Notes: a model not told the origin generated them from the letters alone. Shown: positions 1 through 8,289, counted from the first letter of the stretch. The stretch: 64,000 bases of DNA from Actinokineospora terrae (GCF_900111175.1 NZ_FOGI01000016.1:106654-170653); one strand, 5' to 3'. Numbers and translations: made by a program.

Positions 1-40
1 CGTTCTCACCGCGGGCGAGGGGTCTAGTACTCTCACGCGC

Positions 41-130
41 GGTGGCGTGTCCGAGCGGCCGAAGGAGCGCGCCTCGAAAGCGCGTGACGGTTCACTCCGT
101 CCGTGGGTTCAAATCCCACCGCCACCGCCA
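41..130 (+). tRNA. tRNA-Ser (anticodon CGA)
   Basis: A class II (long variable arm) tRNA. The acceptor strand GGTGGCG at 41-47 pairs with CGCCACC at 120-126, followed by discriminator G and an encoded CCA at 128-130. The anticodon stem CGCGC/GCGCG (68-72/80-84) closes a loop in which T74 precedes the anticodon CGA (75-77), reading UCG serine codons. The T-arm GTGGG/CCCAC with the TTCAAAT loop is intact. A terminator hairpin follows directly. Confidence 0.97.
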
Positions 131-135
131 AGACT

Positions 136-167
136 AAGAGGGCCGGTCAACACTGACCGGTCCTCTT
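136..167 (+). terminator. Terminator hairpin after tRNA-Ser(CGA)
   Basis: A 14-bp stem with one G-U pair and a 4-nt loop: arms at 136-149 and 154-167, loop ACAC. It lies six bases after the tRNA CCA end. There is no long T tract, as is common in high-GC actinomycetes. Its right arm runs into the region where an upstream TTG start for the next gene could be read, which argues against that start. Confidence 0.75.
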
Positions 168-204
168 GTCGTTTCTCAGCACAGGTGGTCCAGGAGGTCG
201 CGTG

Positions 205-789
205 GTGAGCAGGCAGGCGGGGCAGGTGCTGGCGGACAACCTGCGCGCACTGCGTGAACTGAGCGGCTTGTCGTTGTCCGAATTGGCCCGGCGGTCCGGG
301 ATCGCCAAGGGGACGCTGTCGCAACTGGAGTCCGGGACCGGGAACCCCACCATCGAGACGGTGTTCAGTTTGTCGAACGCCCTCGGGGTGCCGGTGTCCG
401 GCCTGCTGACCGCCCCGGCCGAGTCGGAGGTCGTGCTGGTGCGCGGCGCCGAGGTCGAGGTGCTCTCCGGGACCGCCGTCGATCTGAGGATGGTGCGCAG
501 GCTCGACCTGGCCGACACCGTGGTCGAGGTCTACGACCAGCGGATCCGACCGGGGGAGACCCAGTACTCGCCCGGGCACACCGGGCGGGAACACGTGCTG
601 GTTACCGAGGGTGTGCTGCGCGTGGGGCCGCCGACGGAGCCCTACGAGGTGGGGCCGGGCGACTACGTGTGCTTCCCGGCGGCGGGCCCGCACGTGTACT
701 CGGCCCTCGACGGTCCGGTCACCTCGATCCTGCTGCTCGAGTACCCCGCGACCGGGGATCGGCCCGCCATCGGGGTACACGGGGATTGA
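205..789 (+). CDS. XRE-family regulator with C-terminal cupin domain
   Basis: Probable transcriptional regulator of the hydroxyproline operon that follows it. About 194 residues. The N-terminal third is a Cro/C1-type helix-turn-helix, with LSLSELARRSGIAKGTLSQL as the helix pair, and the C-terminal half is a cupin beta-barrel (HTGREHVLVTEG, then GPGDYVCFPAAGPHVY). This architecture is shared by PuuR-like regulators, whose cupin senses a small metabolite. Start GTG 205 was chosen because AGGAGG at 192-197 is correctly spaced; GTG 202 is an alternative, and a TTG at 166 would lie in the terminator hairpin. An 18-bp near-palindrome 31 bp after its stop could be its operator. The ligand is inferred to be a hydroxyproline-pathway intermediate from position only. 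Confidence 0.85.
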   Translation: MSRQAGQVLADNLRALRELSGLSLSELARRSGIAKGTLSQLESGTGNPTIETVFSLSNALGVPVSGLLTAPAESEVVLVRGAEVEVLSGTAVDLRMVRRLDLADTVVEVYDQRIRPGETQYSPGHTGREHVLVTEGVLRVGPPTEPYEVGPGDYVCFPAAGPHVYSALDGPVTSILLLEYPATGDRPAIGVHGD

Positions 790-819
790 CCGCTCCGCCC
801 GCGCTGCTTACGCTCAGGT

Positions 820-837
820 CGTTCACTTCAATGAACG
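820..837. promoter_or_regulatory. Inverted repeat upstream of the hydroxyproline operon (putative operator)
   Basis: CGTTCA (820-825), a 6-nt spacer, then TGAACG (832-837). It sits between the XRE-cupin gene and the first catabolic gene, just before the GGGAG ribosome-binding site at 840-844. The size and place suit a dimeric XRE repressor. The assignment is inference from symmetry and position. Confidence 0.45.
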
Positions 838-852
838 ATGGGAGTGCGGGTC

Positions 853-1968
853 GTGGATGTGGTCGTGGTGGGCGCCGGGGTGATCGGCGCCGCGTGCGCC
901 GACGCGCTGTCGGCCGCGGGCCTTCGCGTCACCGTGCTCGACCGCGGACCGCTCGCCTCCGGGACCAGTGCCGCGGGTGAGGGCAACATCCTGGTCTCCG
1001 ACAAGGAACCCGGCCCGGAGCTAGACCTCGCTCTGTCCTCCCTAAGCCGCTGGCCTGCACTTGTCGGGGACACCGACATCGAGTGGGATCCCAAGGGCGG
1101 GCTAGTGGTCGCCACCGGAGACCCGGCACCGTTGGCGCACTTCGCCGCTGTGCAGCGGGAAGCGGGTGTCGATGCTCGGTGGATCACCCCGGCCGAGGCG
1201 CTGGAACGCGAACCGCACCTGACGACGCGGGTGACCGCCGCCGTCCACTACCCGCAGGACGCTCAAGTCCAGCCAGTCCTCGCGGCGCAGGCACTTCTAT
1301 CGAACGTTCGTCGCCGCGGTGGCGTCCTGCGCCCCGGTGTCACTGTTGTAGGTCTGGACGCAAGAGGCGTGCACACATCCGAGGGCGTCATCGCGTGCGA
1401 CCACGTCGTCAACGCATGTGGCCCGTGGTCCGGGGAGGTCTCGCGCGCACTCGGTGCGCCTATAGCGATCGCCCCGCGGCGCGGGATGGTTCTCGTGACG
1501 GCGCCGTTGCCGCCCACCGTGCACCACAAGGTTTACGACGCCGACTACGTAGGTGCTGTCGCCAGCGGTGACGCTGACCTCCAGACCTCAACGGTCGTCG
1601 AGTCGACGGCGGCGGGCACGATCCTCATCGGGTCCAGCCGGGAGCGGGTCGGGTTCGACGAGTCCATCCGCATCCGGGTCCTACGGGAGCTGGCGCGCAA
1701 AGCCGTCGCGTTGTTCCCCTCGCTCGCGGATGTCCCTGTCATGCGTGCTTACGGCGGTTTTCGCCCTTACGCACCGGACCATCTACCGGTCATCGGAGCC
1801 GATCCGCGCGTCCCTGGCCTCTGGCACGCCACCGGACACGAGGGCGCTGGCATCGGCTTGGCCGCCGCCACCGGTGCCCTGCTCGCCGAACTGCTCACCG
1901 GCGCGACTCCGCACCTGGACCCGACACCGTTCCGAGTGGACCGACCGGGGGTGCTCGAATGCGCGTGA
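853..1968 (+). CDS. FAD-dependent oxidoreductase, D-hydroxyproline dehydrogenase beta-type subunit
   Basis: DAO/GlcD-like flavoprotein of about 371 residues. From GTG 853 the product opens with the Rossmann FAD-binding motif DVVVVGAGVIGAACAD. Near the C-terminus it has GGFRPYAPDHLPVIG and WHATGHEGAGIGLAAATG, typical of the sarcosine oxidase/D-hydroxyproline dehydrogenase catalytic subunit. It should oxidise cis-4-hydroxy-D-proline to 1-pyrroline-4-hydroxy-2-carboxylate as part of a heteromeric enzyme with the next two genes. GTG 853 is preferred over ATG 838 because GGGAG at 840-844 is well spaced for it and the protein then begins at the flavin motif. Its 3' end overlaps the next gene by 10 bp. 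The substrate is inferred from the operon. Confidence 0.85.
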   Translation: MDVVVVGAGVIGAACADALSAAGLRVTVLDRGPLASGTSAAGEGNILVSDKEPGPELDLALSSLSRWPALVGDTDIEWDPKGGLVVATGDPAPLAHFAAVQREAGVDARWITPAEALEREPHLTTRVTAAVHYPQDAQVQPVLAAQALLSNVRRRGGVLRPGVTVVGLDARGVHTSEGVIACDHVVNACGPWSGEVSRALGAPIAIAPRRGMVLVTAPLPPTVHHKVYDADYVGAVASGDADLQTSTVVESTAAGTILIGSSRERVGFDESIRIRVLRELARKAVALFPSLADVPVMRAYGGFRPYAPDHLPVIGADPRVPGLWHATGHEGAGIGLAAATGALLAELLTGATPHLDPTPFRVDRPGVLECA

Positions 1969-2201
1969 CTATCGACGGTGTGCCCAGCCAGGCAACTCCG
2001 GGCCAGACCGTGGCGGGCGCGTTGCTGGCCGCCGGTCGCACGTCGTGGCGGACAACCCGCGTCAAGAGCAGGCCGCGCGGCGTCTTCTGCGGGATCGGTG
2101 TGTGCTTCGACTGCCTCGTGACGGTCAACGGCGTCGCTGATGTGCGCGCCTGCCAGCGACTCCTCGTCGATGGCGATGACATCCGCACGGAGGGGCCGTG
2201 A
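1959..2201 (+). CDS. Small (2Fe-2S) subunit of D-hydroxyproline dehydrogenase
   Basis: An 80-residue ferredoxin-like protein carrying the cluster ligands in FCGIGVCFDC plus a later Cys (VADVRACQ). This CX4CX2C...C pattern is seen in the small gamma subunits of heterotrimeric hydroxyproline, opine and sarcosine-type dehydrogenases. It should shuttle electrons between the two flavoprotein subunits encoded on either side. ATG 1959 lies inside the preceding gene and its stop overlaps the next start by 4 bp, so the three subunits are translationally coupled. At about 80 residues its length is normal for this subunit. Confidence 0.88.
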   Translation: MRVTIDGVPSQATPGQTVAGALLAAGRTSWRTTRVKSRPRGVFCGIGVCFDCLVTVNGVADVRACQRLLVDGDDIRTEGP

Positions 2202-3478
2202 AGGTCGTCGTGATCGGAGGCGGTCCCGCAGGCCTGGCAGCGGCGCGTGCAGCGGCCGGTGCTGGCGCGGACACGGTGCTGGTCGACAGCGAACCGACGC
2301 TGGGAGGCCAGTTCCACCGAGGTGACCCGCAGCGGGTTGATCCGAGGGTTCGCCACCTCGCCAACAGCACGGTCTGGGCCGTAGAGGGCATGCGGTTGCA
2401 CGTACGCACCGGCCCGGCGGATAGCCCTAGCCGCACCGGCGAGACTCTGAACGCTGATGCCGTGGTACTCGCTACCGGAGCGCACGACCGCGTAGTGCCG
2501 TTCCCGGGCTGGGACCTTCCAGGGGTCTACACCGCCGGAGCAGCACAAGCGCTCGCCAAGGGGCAGAAGATCGCCATTGGTCACCGAGTCGTGGTGTCCG
2601 GCACCGGCCCGTTCCTGCTACCGGTCGCGGAGTCGCTCAAAGCCGTTGGTGCTGAAGTGCTGCGGATCTGCGACGCGAACACGGGTCTGGGTTGGCTCGG
2701 ACGCCCGCGCGCCGCCAGCCCGGCCAAGCTCGCCGAACTGCTCGGCTACGCCGTTCGTCTAGGCGCAGCATGGCGTCCCCGAACAGCAGTCGTTGCCGCA
2801 CACGGTGAAGACAGGGTCAACGCCGTGACAGTGGCCAAGCTGAATCCCGATTGGACCATCCGAAGCCAAGAGCGAGTCGCGGTTGACGCTGTCTGCGTCG
2901 GCCACGGATTCACGCCGCGCCTCGAACTGGCTGTCGCCGCCGGTTGCGTCCTCACCGACGGATTCGTTCAGGTAGACCACACCGGCGCTACCTCGGTTCC
3001 TGGTTGGTACGCGGCAGGTGAGGTGACCGGTATCGGTGGGGCCGACCTTGCTGCTGCCGAAGGTGAAGTAGCCGGGGCAGCAGCCGCAAGAGGTGCCTGC
3101 CCCACGAAGGCGTTGGCGAAAGTGCGCAGCGGTCGGAGGTTCGCCGCTGCTCTAGCCGATGCCCACCCGATCCGCCCTGGTTGGCACACCTGGCTGACCG
3201 ACAACACCCTGATCTGCCGCTGCGAAGAGGTCACGTACAAGGACCTCCGCGCGGCCGTGGACCTCGAAGCCTCCGGTACGCGCACCTTCAAGCTGACCAG
3301 CCGGATCGGCCTTGGCCTGTGCCAGGGCCGGACGTGTGCGCGTGCCGCCGTGGACATCGCCACCGCCCTCTCGGGCGACCGGCGGACCTTCTTCACCCCA
3401 GCCGACCTGCAACGCCGCCCCATCGCCACGCCGCTGCGGCTGGCCGAACTCGCATCCCTGCCAGAGGAGGACCTGTGA
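2198..3478 (+). CDS. FAD/NAD-binding subunit with BFD-like (2Fe-2S) domain, D-hydroxyproline dehydrogenase alpha-type subunit
   Basis: About 426 residues. The N-terminal dinucleotide-binding motif is VVVIGGGPAGLAAARAAAGAG and a second nucleotide site lies near VVVSGTGPFLLPVAESL. The C-terminal part has LICRCEEVTYKDLRAAV followed by GLGLCQGRTCA, the CXC...CX4C ligands of a bacterioferritin-associated-ferredoxin-like domain. These features define the alpha subunit of the heteromeric hydroxyproline/opine dehydrogenases. It should accept electrons from the DAO-type subunit and pass them to the respiratory chain. It starts at GTG 2198 inside the end of the ferredoxin-like gene and overlaps the next start by 4 bp. 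Confidence 0.87.
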   Translation: MKVVVIGGGPAGLAAARAAAGAGADTVLVDSEPTLGGQFHRGDPQRVDPRVRHLANSTVWAVEGMRLHVRTGPADSPSRTGETLNADAVVLATGAHDRVVPFPGWDLPGVYTAGAAQALAKGQKIAIGHRVVVSGTGPFLLPVAESLKAVGAEVLRICDANTGLGWLGRPRAASPAKLAELLGYAVRLGAAWRPRTAVVAAHGEDRVNAVTVAKLNPDWTIRSQERVAVDAVCVGHGFTPRLELAVAAGCVLTDGFVQVDHTGATSVPGWYAAGEVTGIGGADLAAAEGEVAGAAAARGACPTKALAKVRSGRRFAAALADAHPIRPGWHTWLTDNTLICRCEEVTYKDLRAAVDLEASGTRTFKLTSRIGLGLCQGRTCARAAVDIATALSGDRRTFFTPADLQRRPIATPLRLAELASLPEEDL

Positions 3479-4383
3479 CCGAGCGTCTCGACGGCGTCAT
3501 CGTGGCCACCGCCCTGCCCTACACCCCCGACGACGCCGCGCCCGCCGGGCTGCGCCCCGACCTGGACCGCTACGCCGAGCACTGCCGGTGGCTGGTCGAG
3601 AGCGGCTGCCGGGGCGTCGGCCCCAACGGCTCCCTCGGCGAGTACTCCTCGCTCACCGACGCCGAGCGCCGTGAGGTGGCCCGGACCGCGATCGAGGCCG
3701 TGGGCGACAACGGCATCGTGGTCGTCGGCGTGCACGGAGTCGGTGCGCACCAGGCAAAGCACTGGGCTGAGATCGCGGCCGAGGACGGCGCTCACGGTGT
3801 CTTGTGCCTTCCGCCGACCATGTACCGGGCAAACCCCGGCGAGGTTGTCGAGCACTTCGCGGCCGTGGCGTCGGTAGGCCTACCTGTCATGGTCTACAAC
3901 AACCCGATCGACACCAAGGTCGACCTCACGCCCGCTCTTGTGGCCGAGATCGCCCAGATCGACAACGTCGTCGCGATCAAGGAGTTCTCCGGCGATGTCC
4001 GGCGGGTGCTGGAGATCCGCGAGGCGGCACCGGAGCTGACAGTGGTCGCGGGAGCGGATGACGTTGTCCTCGAATCGCTGCTGATGGGTGCTACCGGCTG
4101 GTTCGCCGGGTTCCCGAACGTCTTCCCCGTCGAGTCCGTCCGCCTCTACGAGCTCGCGCTCCAGGGCAAGGTGGCCGAGGCGCGGGCGCTCTACGAGCCG
4201 ATGGTCGCCGCGTTCCGCTGGGACTCGCGAACCGAGTTCGTGCAGGCCATCAAGCACAGCATGGACATGGTCGGCCGGTTCGGCGGTCAGTGCCGACCGC
4301 CGCGCGGGCCGCTCTCCCCGGAGCAGCTGTCGGCGCTAGAGGCCGACATGCGCCGCGCGGTCGACGCCGTGCAGGCGGCCTGA
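3475..4383 (+). CDS. DapA-family lyase, probable 1-pyrroline-4-hydroxy-2-carboxylate deaminase
   Basis: A (beta/alpha)8 aldolase of the dihydrodipicolinate synthase family, about 302 residues. It shows GCRGVGPNGSLGEYSSL (the GxxGE-type loop), the YNNP tetrapeptide with its conserved Tyr, and the Schiff-base lysine in VVAIKEFSGD. In this operon the expected reaction is deamination and dehydration of 1-pyrroline-4-hydroxy-2-carboxylate to 2-oxoglutarate semialdehyde. Pathway dapA is unlikely, because the gene sits between hydroxyproline dehydrogenase and epimerase genes. GTG 3475 overlaps the preceding stop by 4 bp and follows GAGGAGG. The specific reaction is inferred from context. Confidence 0.85.
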   Translation: MTERLDGVIVATALPYTPDDAAPAGLRPDLDRYAEHCRWLVESGCRGVGPNGSLGEYSSLTDAERREVARTAIEAVGDNGIVVVGVHGVGAHQAKHWAEIAAEDGAHGVLCLPPTMYRANPGEVVEHFAAVASVGLPVMVYNNPIDTKVDLTPALVAEIAQIDNVVAIKEFSGDVRRVLEIREAAPELTVVAGADDVVLESLLMGATGWFAGFPNVFPVESVRLYELALQGKVAEARALYEPMVAAFRWDSRTEFVQAIKHSMDMVGRFGGQCRPPRGPLSPEQLSALEADMRRAVDAVQAA

Positions 4384-4384
4384 C

Positions 4385-5383
4385 ATGCGCTCCACCCGCG
4401 TCCTGCACGCGGTCGACTCGCACACCGAGGGCATGCCGACCCGGGTGATCACCGGCGGTGTCGGCGTCATCCCCGGCGACACCATGGCCGAGCGCCGCGA
4501 GCACTTCATGGCCGAGCTCGACCACCTGCGCGAGTTCCTGGTCAACGAACCGCGCGGCCACCCCGCGATGAGCGGCGCCATCCTCCAGCCGCCGACCAGG
4601 CCGGACGCCGACTGGGGCGTGCTCTACATCGAGGTGTCCGGCTGCCTGCCGATGTGCGGGCACGGCACCATCGGCGTGGCCACGGTCCTGGTGGAGACCG
4701 GGATGGTCGAGGTCACCGAGCCGGAGACGATCATCAAGCTCGACACCCCCGCGGGCCTGGTCGAGGCCAGGGTCGCCGTGCGCGACGGCCGCGCGCAGTC
4801 GGTGACCATCGAGAACGTGCCGTCGTTCGCGGTCGAGCTGGACGCGACCGTCGAGGTCCCCGGACTCGGCCGGGTCCGCTACGACATGGCCTTCGGCGGC
4901 AACTTCTACGCGATCCTGCCCATCGCCGAGCTTGGCATCCCCTTCGACCGCGCCGAGAAGGACCGGATGCTCGCCGCCGGTCTGTCCATCATGGACGCGA
5001 TCAACGCCACCAACCGGCCCGTGCACCCGGAGAACCCGGCGTTCGGCGGGTGCAAGCACGTGCAGCTCGTCGCACCGCGCACGGACGGCGGTTCCCGCAA
5101 CGCCATGGTGATCCACCCTGGCTGGTTCGACCGCTCTCCCTGCGGTACGGGTACCTCCGCGCGGTTGGCCCAACTCCACGCCCGCGGCGAACTCGACCTC
5201 GATCAGGACTACGTCAACGAGTCGCTCCTCGGTACCCACTTCGTCGGCCGGTTGGTGCGGTCGACGAAGGTGGGCGAGACGACAGCTGTTGTGCCTACCG
5301 TTACCGGGCGCGCCTGGATCACCGGTACAGCCCAGTACATGCTCGACCCCACCGACCCGTTCCCTAGGGGGTTCGTCCTGTGA
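4385..5383 (+). CDS. Proline racemase-family 4-hydroxyproline epimerase
   Basis: Converts trans-4-hydroxy-L-proline to cis-4-hydroxy-D-proline, the first pathway step. The 332-residue protein has both catalytic cysteines of the family: Cys91 in CLPMCGHGTIG and Cys254 in SPCGTGTSA. Having two Cys marks a racemase or epimerase; the related trans-3-hydroxyproline dehydratases replace the first with Thr. The start is HAVDSHTEGMPTRV, typical of hydroxyproline 2-epimerases. It begins one base after the preceding stop, and its stop overlaps the aldehyde dehydrogenase start by 4 bp. Confidence 0.9.
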   Translation: MRSTRVLHAVDSHTEGMPTRVITGGVGVIPGDTMAERREHFMAELDHLREFLVNEPRGHPAMSGAILQPPTRPDADWGVLYIEVSGCLPMCGHGTIGVATVLVETGMVEVTEPETIIKLDTPAGLVEARVAVRDGRAQSVTIENVPSFAVELDATVEVPGLGRVRYDMAFGGNFYAILPIAELGIPFDRAEKDRMLAAGLSIMDAINATNRPVHPENPAFGGCKHVQLVAPRTDGGSRNAMVIHPGWFDRSPCGTGTSARLAQLHARGELDLDQDYVNESLLGTHFVGRLVRSTKVGETTAVVPTVTGRAWITGTAQYMLDPTDPFPRGFVL

Positions 5384-6666
5384 GGATCGTGTCCACCTCG
5401 CCGCAGTCGCCCGACGACGTCGTCATCGACGTTCCGGAGGGGGACATCGTTGGCGCTGTCGCACGCGCTCGTACCGCTCAACGGGAGTGGGCGACTACCG
5501 GCCCCGCCGTCCGTGCGGCTGCTCTCGACGCGATCGCGGACGCGATTGCCGGGTCCGACCTGGCCCAGCTGATCGTGCGGGAGGTGGGCAAACCCATCAC
5601 CGAGGCCAAGGGTGAGGTCGCCCGCGCTGTCGCGATCTTCCGCTACTACGCGCAGCAGGCGTACGACCCGATCGGTGAGACCTACCCCGGCGGGTTGGCG
5701 TTCACCGTGCGCAGGCCGCGCGGGGTCGCGGGGCTGATCACGCCCTGGAACTTCCCCCTCGCCATCCCGGTCTGGAAAGCGGCCCCCGCGCTCGCCTTCG
5801 GCAACGCCGCGGTGATCAAGCCGTCCCCGGACGCCACGGCGTGCGCACTGCGGCTCGCCGAACTCGTCGAGGGACACCTGCCGGACGGCCTGTTCGCCGT
5901 CGTCCCCGGTGGTCCCCAGGTCGGGACCGCCCTGGTCGACTCGGCGGACGTCGTGTCGTTCACCGGATCAGGCGGCGTCGGTCGCCAGGTGGCCCTCGCC
6001 GCCGCCGAGCGGGGTATCCCGGCGCAGTGCGAGATGGGCGGCCTCTCGGCGGCCATCGTGCTCCCCGACGCCGACCTCGACCGCGCGGCCACCGACATCG
6101 CGTACGCCGCCATGGGCTTCGCCGGTCAGAAGTGCACCGCCACCAAACGGGTGATAGTTGTGGGATCGGGTACCCGCGAGGCGCTCGTCTCCGCCGTGGA
6201 CGCCTTGCGGGTGGGAGACCCGACCGACCCGACGACCGCCGTCGGGCCGGTGATCAGCGCCGCCGCCAGGGACCGGGTGGTCGAGGCCGGTGGCGCGGTG
6301 CTCGACGCCGACGGCTGGTTCGTCCGGCCGACGCTGGTCGGCCCCGGCAGCAGGCTCGACCGCGAGGAGGTGTTCGGCCCCATCGCCACCATCACCGAGG
6401 TCGCCGACGTCGACGCCGCGATCGCGCTGGCCAACGCCACCGACTACGGCCTGGTCACCTCGCTCTACACCGCCGACCTGACCGCCGTGGTGTCCTATGT
6501 GGAGCGGTGCGAGTCCGGGCTGGTGAAGGTCAACATGCCGACCGCCGGTGTGGACTTCCACCTGCCGTTCGGCGGTGAGCGCGGCTCCGGCTACGGCGGC
6601 AAGGAGCAGGGCAAGGCCGCCGCCGCGTTCTACACCCTCAGCCGCACCGTCCAGCTGTCCCGATAG
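5380..6666 (+). CDS. Aldehyde dehydrogenase, probable 2-oxoglutarate-semialdehyde dehydrogenase
   Basis: NAD(P)-dependent aldehyde dehydrogenase of 428 residues, somewhat short for a family usually near 480-500. It retains the core motifs: TPWNFPLAIPVWK (cofactor binding), FTGSGGVGR, the general base Glu in CEMGG, and the nucleophile Cys in GFAGQKCTATKR. The usual ELGGK motif reads EMGGL here. In this operon it should oxidise 2-oxoglutarate semialdehyde to 2-oxoglutarate, completing hydroxyproline breakdown into the TCA cycle. Start GTG 5380 overlaps the epimerase stop. Confidence 0.85.
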   Translation: MRIVSTSPQSPDDVVIDVPEGDIVGAVARARTAQREWATTGPAVRAAALDAIADAIAGSDLAQLIVREVGKPITEAKGEVARAVAIFRYYAQQAYDPIGETYPGGLAFTVRRPRGVAGLITPWNFPLAIPVWKAAPALAFGNAAVIKPSPDATACALRLAELVEGHLPDGLFAVVPGGPQVGTALVDSADVVSFTGSGGVGRQVALAAAERGIPAQCEMGGLSAAIVLPDADLDRAATDIAYAAMGFAGQKCTATKRVIVVGSGTREALVSAVDALRVGDPTDPTTAVGPVISAAARDRVVEAGGAVLDADGWFVRPTLVGPGSRLDREEVFGPIATITEVADVDAAIALANATDYGLVTSLYTADLTAVVSYVERCESGLVKVNMPTAGVDFHLPFGGERGSGYGGKEQGKAAAAFYTLSRTVQLSR

Positions 6667-6695
6667 TCCCTGACCAGGTGAAAGAGGTGTTCCAG

Positions 6696-8111
6696 ATGAA
6701 CGACCGCCCGGCCCGGCGCGATCCGTCGAAGTTGGTGGAGGCCGAGGGCTTCCGCGAGTTCGTCCGCGACGACTGGGGCCCGGCCGACCGCACGGTGCAC
6801 ACCGTCGCCGGTGCGGCCGAGGCAGCGCAGGCGCACCGCGCGCGGCTGTCCGCGGCGTTCCCCGGCAAGCGCATCGCCCTCGCCGCGGGCATCGCCCCGA
6901 CCAGGTCCAACGACACCGACTACCAGCTGCGCGTCGACAGCGACTTCGCCTGGCTCACCAACTGCCACGCCGAGGCCGCCGTCCTGGTCATGAACCCGAA
7001 CGGCGCGGGCCACGACGCGGTGCTCTACCTGCGCGAACCCGCAGGCCCGAGCGAGCCGGACTTCTTCGCCAGCGCCCGCGACGGCGAGCTGTGGATCGGC
7101 GCCGTCCCCGGTCTGGCCGAGTGGTCCGACGCGTTGCGCATCGAGTGCCGCCCGCTGGAGGAGCTGCCCCGCGCGCTGCGCGGCCAGCTGCCGGAGGTGC
7201 TCGCCGCCAAGGGGGTCGACCCGCTGCTCGACGCCCTGGTCGGCGCGCACAGCCCCGAGCTGCGCACCGTCCTCGCCGAGCTCAAGCGGATCAAGGACGA
7301 CTGGGAGATCGGCCAGCTGCGCGCGGCGGTCGACGCGACCTACCTCGGGTTCGAGGACGTCGCCCGCGAGCTGGACACGGCGGTGCGCGGCGGCGGCGAG
7401 CGCTGGTTGCAGGGCACCTTCGACCGGCGCGCCCGCACCCTGGGCAACGGCCCCGGCTACACCTCCATCGTGGCCGCCGGTCCGCACGCCCCGGTCCTGC
7501 ACTGGACCAGGTGCGACGGCCCGGTCGCCGAGGACGGCCTGCTGCTGCTCGACGCCGGTGTCGAGGTCAGCACCCTCTACACCGCCGACGTCACCCGCAC
7601 CTTCCCGGTCGCGGGCGAGTTCACCGACGCCGAGCGCCGCGTGTACGACCTGGTGTACGACGCCCACCTGGCCGGGATCGCCGAGGTCAAGCCGGGCCGC
7701 GAGTACAAGGCCTTCCACGACGCCGCCATGCGCGTGCTCGCCGAGGGCCTGCACGACTGGGGCCTGCTGCCCGGGTCGGTCGACAAGTCGCTCGAGCTCA
7801 ACGGGCAGCACCACCGCCGCTACATCGTCTGCGGCATCGGCCACCTGCTCGGCATGGACGTGCACGACTGCGCCAGGGCCAGCGCCGCCGCCTACCACGA
7901 GGGCACCCTCGAACCGGGCATGGCGCTGACGGTCGAGCCCGGCCTGTACTTCCACCCGAACGACCTGACCGTCCCGCCGGAGCTGCGCGGCGTCGGCGTG
8001 CGCATCGAGGACGACCTGGTGGTCACCGCGACCGGCGCCGATGTGATCTCCGACGCGCTGCCCATCACCGCGGACGGCATCACCGAGTGGGTACGGCAGC
8101 GGCGGGGGTAG
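6696..8111 (+). CDS. M24-family aminopeptidase P / prolidase-like metallopeptidase
   Basis: About 471 residues. An N-terminal creatinase/prolidase-type domain is followed by a pita-bread peptidase domain. The dinuclear-metal ligands are visible in order: LLLDAGVEVSTLYTADVTRT (two Asp), GIGHLLGMDVHD (His), LTVEPGLYF (Glu) and VRIEDDLVV (Glu). Such enzymes cut X-Pro or X-hydroxyproline bonds, so this one probably frees hydroxyproline or proline from collagen-like peptides for the operon. ATG 6696 was chosen because GAAAGAGG lies just upstream; an in-frame GTG at 6678 would overlap that site. It is the last gene of the operon and is followed by a short hypothetical. Confidence 0.85.
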   Translation: MNDRPARRDPSKLVEAEGFREFVRDDWGPADRTVHTVAGAAEAAQAHRARLSAAFPGKRIALAAGIAPTRSNDTDYQLRVDSDFAWLTNCHAEAAVLVMNPNGAGHDAVLYLREPAGPSEPDFFASARDGELWIGAVPGLAEWSDALRIECRPLEELPRALRGQLPEVLAAKGVDPLLDALVGAHSPELRTVLAELKRIKDDWEIGQLRAAVDATYLGFEDVARELDTAVRGGGERWLQGTFDRRARTLGNGPGYTSIVAAGPHAPVLHWTRCDGPVAEDGLLLLDAGVEVSTLYTADVTRTFPVAGEFTDAERRVYDLVYDAHLAGIAEVKPGREYKAFHDAAMRVLAEGLHDWGLLPGSVDKSLELNGQHHRRYIVCGIGHLLGMDVHDCARASAAAYHEGTLEPGMALTVEPGLYFHPNDLTVPPELRGVGVRIEDDLVVTATGADVISDALPITADGITEWVRQRRG

Positions 8112-8151
8112 CCTCGGGTCCGTTGTAGACAGGGGATGAAGGAGGGACGTC

Positions 8152-8289
8152 GTGACCGACCACGACGAGCGACCGGAGGGGACCGGGAAGCACTCGGCGC
8201 CGGAGGGCGCCGAGCGGCACCCGTTGATCGACCTGTCCCGTGACCCGAACCCGGGCAAGCCCGACCACGCGGCACCCGAGGACGAGTGA
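8152..8289 (+). CDS. Small hydrophilic acidic protein (hypothetical, 45 aa)
   Basis: GTG 8152 is preceded by GGAGGGAC at 8141-8148, a strong ribosome-binding site. The 45-residue product (starts MTDHDERPEGTGKH, ends DHAAPEDE) is rich in Asp, Glu, His and Pro, with no membrane segment and a probably disordered chain. It lies 40 bp after the M24 peptidase and may be cotranscribed. No family recognised. The good ribosome-binding site is the main support. Confidence 0.5.
   Translation: MTDHDERPEGTGKHSAPEGAERHPLIDLSRDPNPGKPDHAAPEDE

Noticed and set aside
166..204. TTG start for the XRE-cupin regulator at 166
   Set aside because: It lies in the terminator hairpin arm of tRNA-Ser, and AGGAGG at 192-197 points to GTG 202/205 instead.
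3475..4383. Lysine-pathway dapA
   Set aside because: The family is the same, but the gene is overlapped on both sides by hydroxyproline genes, so the deaminase role fits better.
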